Source: Flavobacteriales bacterium 34_180_T64 (lineage in GTDB: Bacteria > Bacteroidota > Bacteroidia > Flavobacteriales > Flavobacteriaceae). Taken from it: a stretch of DNA of 64,000 nucleotides. Of the stretch, positions 61,178 to 64,000 are shown piece by piece. Location of the stretch: NCBI GenBank assembly GCA_002162765.1, contig MAAR01000009.1:62001-126000 (forward strand). Reading direction: 5' to 3'. The notes beneath the pieces were generated by a model that saw only the letters and a program-made list of their open reading frames with translations, did no database searches and was not told the origin of the DNA. Each line of letters begins with the position of its first letter. Positions within the stretch are counted from its first letter, which is position 1. Both the position numbers and the translations under genes were made by a program.

Positions 61178-61915
61178 TTAGGTCAATTTCCATATTTCCC
61201 AAGCTTTCTCAGCTTGCAATTCTAGCATATGAAAACCATTACTCGTTGTGGCTCCTTTTAGTTCCCCACAAACCAGAAATTTAGAATGAATTGGGTTATA
61301 TACTAAATCATAGAGGATATGATCAGAACTAATGCCATCATATGGAATATCTGGACATTCATTTACATTGGGATATGTACCAATTGGAGTACAATTAATA
61401 ATGATGGAGTATGTGCTTATTATGCTTTCTGTAAGATCTGAATATAAAAATTTGGCTTTTGGTTGTTGTTTTCTTGAAACATAATCATATTCAATCCCCA
61501 GCTTTTTTAAAGTATATGCGATCGCTTTTGAAGCTCCTCCGGTTCCTAAAATTAAGGCCGCTCTATGATGTGGTTTTAGAAATGGTTCAATGGATTTTTT
61601 AAAGCCATAGTAATCTGTATTGTAGCCTTTTAATCTACCTGTTGGTGAGATTGAAATGGTGTTTACAGCTCCAATTTTCTTTGCCTTTTTACTTAAGTCG
61701 TCTAAAAGAGGAATTACTTTTTCTTTGTAAGGAATTGTAACATTTAATCCTACTAGATTTTTGTGAGTCTTAATTATTTCTGGCAGTCTATAAATATCGT
61801 CTATATCGAAATTTTCATAACTAAACGGAAGACTTTCATTTTCAAATTTAGCGGTAAAATGTGCTTTCGAAAATGAATATAAGATGTCTTTTCCTATTAA
61901 ACCAAGTTTAGGCAT
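61178..61915 (-). CDS. aroE: shikimate dehydrogenase
   Basis: AroE reduces 3-dehydroshikimate to shikimate with NADPH in the aromatic amino-acid pathway. Residues: substrate serines in YSFSKAHF (12-19), Lys in NVTIPYKEKV, Asp in YNTDYYGF, and the dinucleotide loop LGTGGASKAI followed by the VSRKQ basic contact for NADPH. 245 residues is on the short side but normal for this group. The stop codon of the upstream DUF368 gene overlaps its start by 8 bases, so the two are translated together. Confidence 0.94.
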   Translation of the reverse strand: MPKLGLIGKDILYSFSKAHFTAKFENESLPFSYENFDIDDIYRLPEIIKTHKNLVGLNVTIPYKEKVIPLLDDLSKKAKKIGAVNTISISPTGRLKGYNTDYYGFKKSIEPFLKPHHRAALILGTGGASKAIAYTLKKLGIEYDYVSRKQQPKAKFLYSDLTESIISTYSIIINCTPIGTYPNVNECPDIPYDGISSDHILYDLVYNPIHSKFLVCGELKGATTSNGFHMLELQAEKAWEIWKLT

Positions 61916-62927
61916 TTACACGTCTTGTTTTTTGTCCGTACCATTCCAATGCTAATACAATTAGAATTCCTATGACAATATATAAAATTGCCGTATAAGT
62001 TTCTGAATTTAATTCTGGAAGGAAACGTTCATAATTAGTGATGATTTTTTTTCCTGTAGAATCCAGAATGAGTTCTCCACTTTCATTGGCTTTATATATG
62101 GTCTCTTTCCAGGGCCAAACAACTCCTAATGATCCTATTATAAACCCTATTATTGAAGCCGTAGTGATACTCTTATAATGTTTTAAAATATAACTTAGGA
62201 CATGAGAAAATGTTACCAATCCAACTACAGAGCCTAAAGTAAAGACCGCTAATACTTTTAGCATTCTAACACGTTCCGCATTATTTACAAAATCAAAATC
62301 CCCGCCAAAAATTTCATAAACAGTATCAAATAATGCATTGACTGAATCAACTAATAACAGTACGTAATTACCTAATATAATTAATACGAAGGATCCCGAA
62401 AAACCCGGTAATGTCATACCAGAAACACTAATAATTCCACAGAGAAATACAAATAGAAGATTGTCATTTTCCATTGCAGGATCCAAAAAACTTATGCTTA
62501 TACCTAAAACAATTCCAATTATTAAAGTAAGTACAGTTTTAAAATTCCAATTATTAAAATCCTTATTAATATAATAGATGGAGCCTATAATCATTCCAAA
62601 AAACATACTCCAAATATATAGTTCGTAATTCACCAAAAAGTAATCTAGGATTTTAGAGATGCTAAAGTAACTTATAATCATTCCCAAAAATAGAAGACTT
62701 AAAAATCGACCATTTATGTAATTATAAAAACTTTTAAAACGACCATTAATTAGTAATTTTAATGCAGTTTTATTTACTTTTTGAAGAGAATAGATGAATT
62801 CTTCATAAAACCCAGCTACGAAAGCAACGACGCCACCAGAAACGCCAGGCACCTTATTTGCGGCACCCATACCTAATCCCTTTATAACTAAAAAGAGTTT
62901 ATCGGTAAATGTTCTTGTGTTTTTCAT
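61908..62927 (-). CDS. DUF368 family protein (undecaprenyl-phosphate translocase family), copy 2
   Basis: A 339-residue polytopic membrane protein of the DUF368 family, members of which were shown experimentally to be polyprenyl-phosphate translocases (PopT) that recycle the lipid carrier of cell-wall and O-antigen synthesis. Both family half-signatures are intact: GLGMGAANKVPGVSGGVVAF near the N-terminus and MTLPGFSGSFVLIILGNYVLL in the second half, which form the inverted-repeat core. About eight to ten transmembrane helices. It is the second of two tandem, clearly diverged paralogues; the first ends directly upstream (0-base gap). aroE overlaps its end by 8 bases. Confidence 0.9.
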   Translation of the reverse strand: MKNTRTFTDKLFLVIKGLGMGAANKVPGVSGGVVAFVAGFYEEFIYSLQKVNKTALKLLINGRFKSFYNYINGRFLSLLFLGMIISYFSISKILDYFLVNYELYIWSMFFGMIIGSIYYINKDFNNWNFKTVLTLIIGIVLGISISFLDPAMENDNLLFVFLCGIISVSGMTLPGFSGSFVLIILGNYVLLLVDSVNALFDTVYEIFGGDFDFVNNAERVRMLKVLAVFTLGSVVGLVTFSHVLSYILKHYKSITTASIIGFIIGSLGVVWPWKETIYKANESGELILDSTGKKIITNYERFLPELNSETYTAILYIVIGILIVLALEWYGQKTRRVNA

Positions 62928-63848
62928 CTATCGCTGTTTTGAACCTATTCTTTCAAGAATAAAAATAACAAGAAAGCCAGCTGCCATCAAAAACAGGGCG
63001 GCTATTAATTGAGGATCGTGTTCAAAAGCAAAAGGCGATATACTTTTTTCCAATTGAGGAATTTCTTCACCTTTTGAGTTAAGTCTCCAGGTGATTACTT
63101 CTTTCCAAGGCCAAATTTTATTTAAAGAGCCAAAAATAAAACCTGTTAATAGGGACAATGTTAGATTATGATAATGTTTAAAAAGCCATTTTAAAACCCG
63201 ACTAAAACTCAATAAACCAATAACGGCTCCAAAAGCAAATAAGGCAACTTTTTTCATGTCAAAATCATGTAGTGCATCACTTAGAGTTTTGTAGGCACCT
63301 AGCATAACAAGGATAAATGCTCCTGAGATGCCAGGAAGTATCATGGCACAAATTGCAATAGCTCCAGCGAACATTAAAAACATGGGATTTTCGTTGTCTG
63401 ATAATGCGGGTAGCGTTGTGATATAATAGGCAATGAATGCTCCAAACAGGAGGACAACTAGTGTAGATAATTTCCATTTTGTAATTTGCTTTCCAACGAA
63501 GTAAATACTTGCCACAATCAAACCAAAGAAAAATGACCAGATTAGAATAGGATGCTGTTCTATGAGGTATTTTGCTAATCGCATAAACGACAAATAACTT
63601 ACAATCACACCAATCAATAAAGCCAGTAAGAAACTGCCGTTGAGCTGCTTCCAAAACGCAATTAGGCCTTCTTTTCTCAAGGTTTTAATAAGTGAGAAAT
63701 TAACTTGACTTATGGTATTTATGAGCTCCTCGTAGATTCCGGATATGAAAGCTATTGTACCACCAGAAACTCCCGGAACAGCATCAGCTGCTCCCATGGC
63801 AATACCCTTAAAGCTTATGATTAGATAATCAATAAAACGTCTTTGCAT
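62928..63848 (-). CDS. DUF368 family protein (undecaprenyl-phosphate translocase family), copy 1
   Basis: A 306-residue membrane protein of the same family as the next gene. Key segments are GIAMGAADAVPGVSGGTIAF (15-34) and MILPGISGAFILVMLGAYKTL. About eight membrane helices and a PWKEVITWR loop shared with the paralogue (PWKETIYKA). It should move undecaprenyl phosphate across the inner membrane. The two copies are adjacent with no gap, so duplication in place is likely, followed by divergence. Confidence 0.9.
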   Translation of the reverse strand: MQRRFIDYLIISFKGIAMGAADAVPGVSGGTIAFISGIYEELINTISQVNFSLIKTLRKEGLIAFWKQLNGSFLLALLIGVIVSYLSFMRLAKYLIEQHPILIWSFFFGLIVASIYFVGKQITKWKLSTLVVLLFGAFIAYYITTLPALSDNENPMFLMFAGAIAICAMILPGISGAFILVMLGAYKTLSDALHDFDMKKVALFAFGAVIGLLSFSRVLKWLFKHYHNLTLSLLTGFIFGSLNKIWPWKEVITWRLNSKGEEIPQLEKSISPFAFEHDPQLIAALFLMAAGFLVIFILERIGSKQR

Positions 63849-63885
63849 TTTTATTTTTTATAAAGAATTCTAAAGATATGGAATT

Positions 63886-64000
63886 TTAGTGTGATGATTT
63901 TTTTGAATCTGAAATAATCTTTTTAATAGTTGGTTTATTCAAGATTTTCGGAAAAAGTTCTTCTAGTATAAAATAAAACTCTTTATCTAATAGCATGGCA
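63886..64000 (-). CDS. C-terminal part of a gene entering from the right edge
   Basis: An open frame on the minus strand runs from the window edge to a stop at complement 63886-63888. The visible residues include MLLDKEFYFILEELFPKIL and a basic, serine-rich end (KKIISDSKKSSH). It ends 37 bases before the DUF368 copy 1 start codon, so it is probably the first visible gene of that run. No family can be assigned from about 38 residues, and the frame may begin inside the window at the ATG near 63997. Confidence 0.4.
   Translation of the reverse strand, partial: AMLLDKEFYFILEELFPKILNKPTIKKIISDSKKSSH

Overview
This 64 kb window is AT-rich chromosomal DNA from a member of the Bacteroidota, most likely a marine Flavobacteriaceae species. 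The evidence is: several C-terminal type IX secretion (T9SS) sorting domains; promoters of the Bacteroidota form TTG-N(19-21)-TAnnTTTG instead of -35/-10 boxes; lineage-typical families (DUF5606, choice-of-anchor L, MG2/plug envelope proteins); weak Shine-Dalgarno sequences; and dense same-strand gene runs closed by strong hairpin terminators. I see no rRNA, tRNA, CRISPR array, transposase or prophage gene. It reads as core chromosome with a surface-protein island and an outer-envelope glycan island.

Layout. 0-1.5 kb: the first codons of a secreted protein leaving the left edge, a 16-bp palindrome upstream of it, and an exostosin-like glycosyltransferase. 1.6-8.5 kb: YceI lipoprotein, grpE-dnaJ, an ABC exporter pair, an MscS channel and a sigma-54-type regulator without a DNA-binding domain. 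8.5-16.6 kb: NAD(P)H oxidoreductase, PPK2 kinase, M28 peptidase, DinB and VOC proteins, then a pair of large envelope proteins (MG2 plus plug; CarboxypepD_reg). 16.7-24.9 kb, mostly minus strand: cyclophilin lipoprotein, DUF1624 acyltransferase, a miniature SDR-like protein, a secreted duplicated-domain protein, a TPR histidine kinase with its LytTR regulator, a lipoprotein and lysA. 25-30 kb: sucC, an APS-reductase-type cysH, a half-length DUF1456 protein, a TerB-like protein and uvrB.

30.2-42.9 kb is the most distinctive region. It has four consecutive minus-strand genes for large secreted proteins, all ending in the T9SS type B (gliding-motility-associated) sorting domain. All four also carry the same roughly 90-residue module, in 2, 11, 1 and 4 copies, behind three different kinds of N-terminal head. 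43-48.9 kb is a minus-strand run: threonylcarbamoyl-AMP synthase, CCA-adding enzyme, GNAT, heme A synthase, a pRiA4b ORF-3 protein and an ABC exporter pair.

49-54.5 kb is a lipopolysaccharide/surface glycan island: GT4, TupA-type ATP-grasp, Kdo/WaaP-type kinase, two GT2 and one GT9 enzyme. 54.5-59 kb holds dapD, a 372-bp divergent gap with two tandem terminators that serve no flanking gene (candidate small RNAs), ruvX, a T9SS type A secreted protein, def, a DUF5606 protein and mazG. 59-64 kb is minus strand: a DUF349 repeat protein, aroE and two tandem DUF368 proteins (undecaprenyl-phosphate translocase family), then the tail of a gene crossing the right edge.

Functional links. lysA and dapD both serve lysine/diaminopimelate synthesis. 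The DUF368 pair, the glycan island and the T9SS proteins all concern building or decorating the envelope. grpE/dnaJ, def, the CCA enzyme and the t6A enzyme are proteostasis and translation housekeeping.
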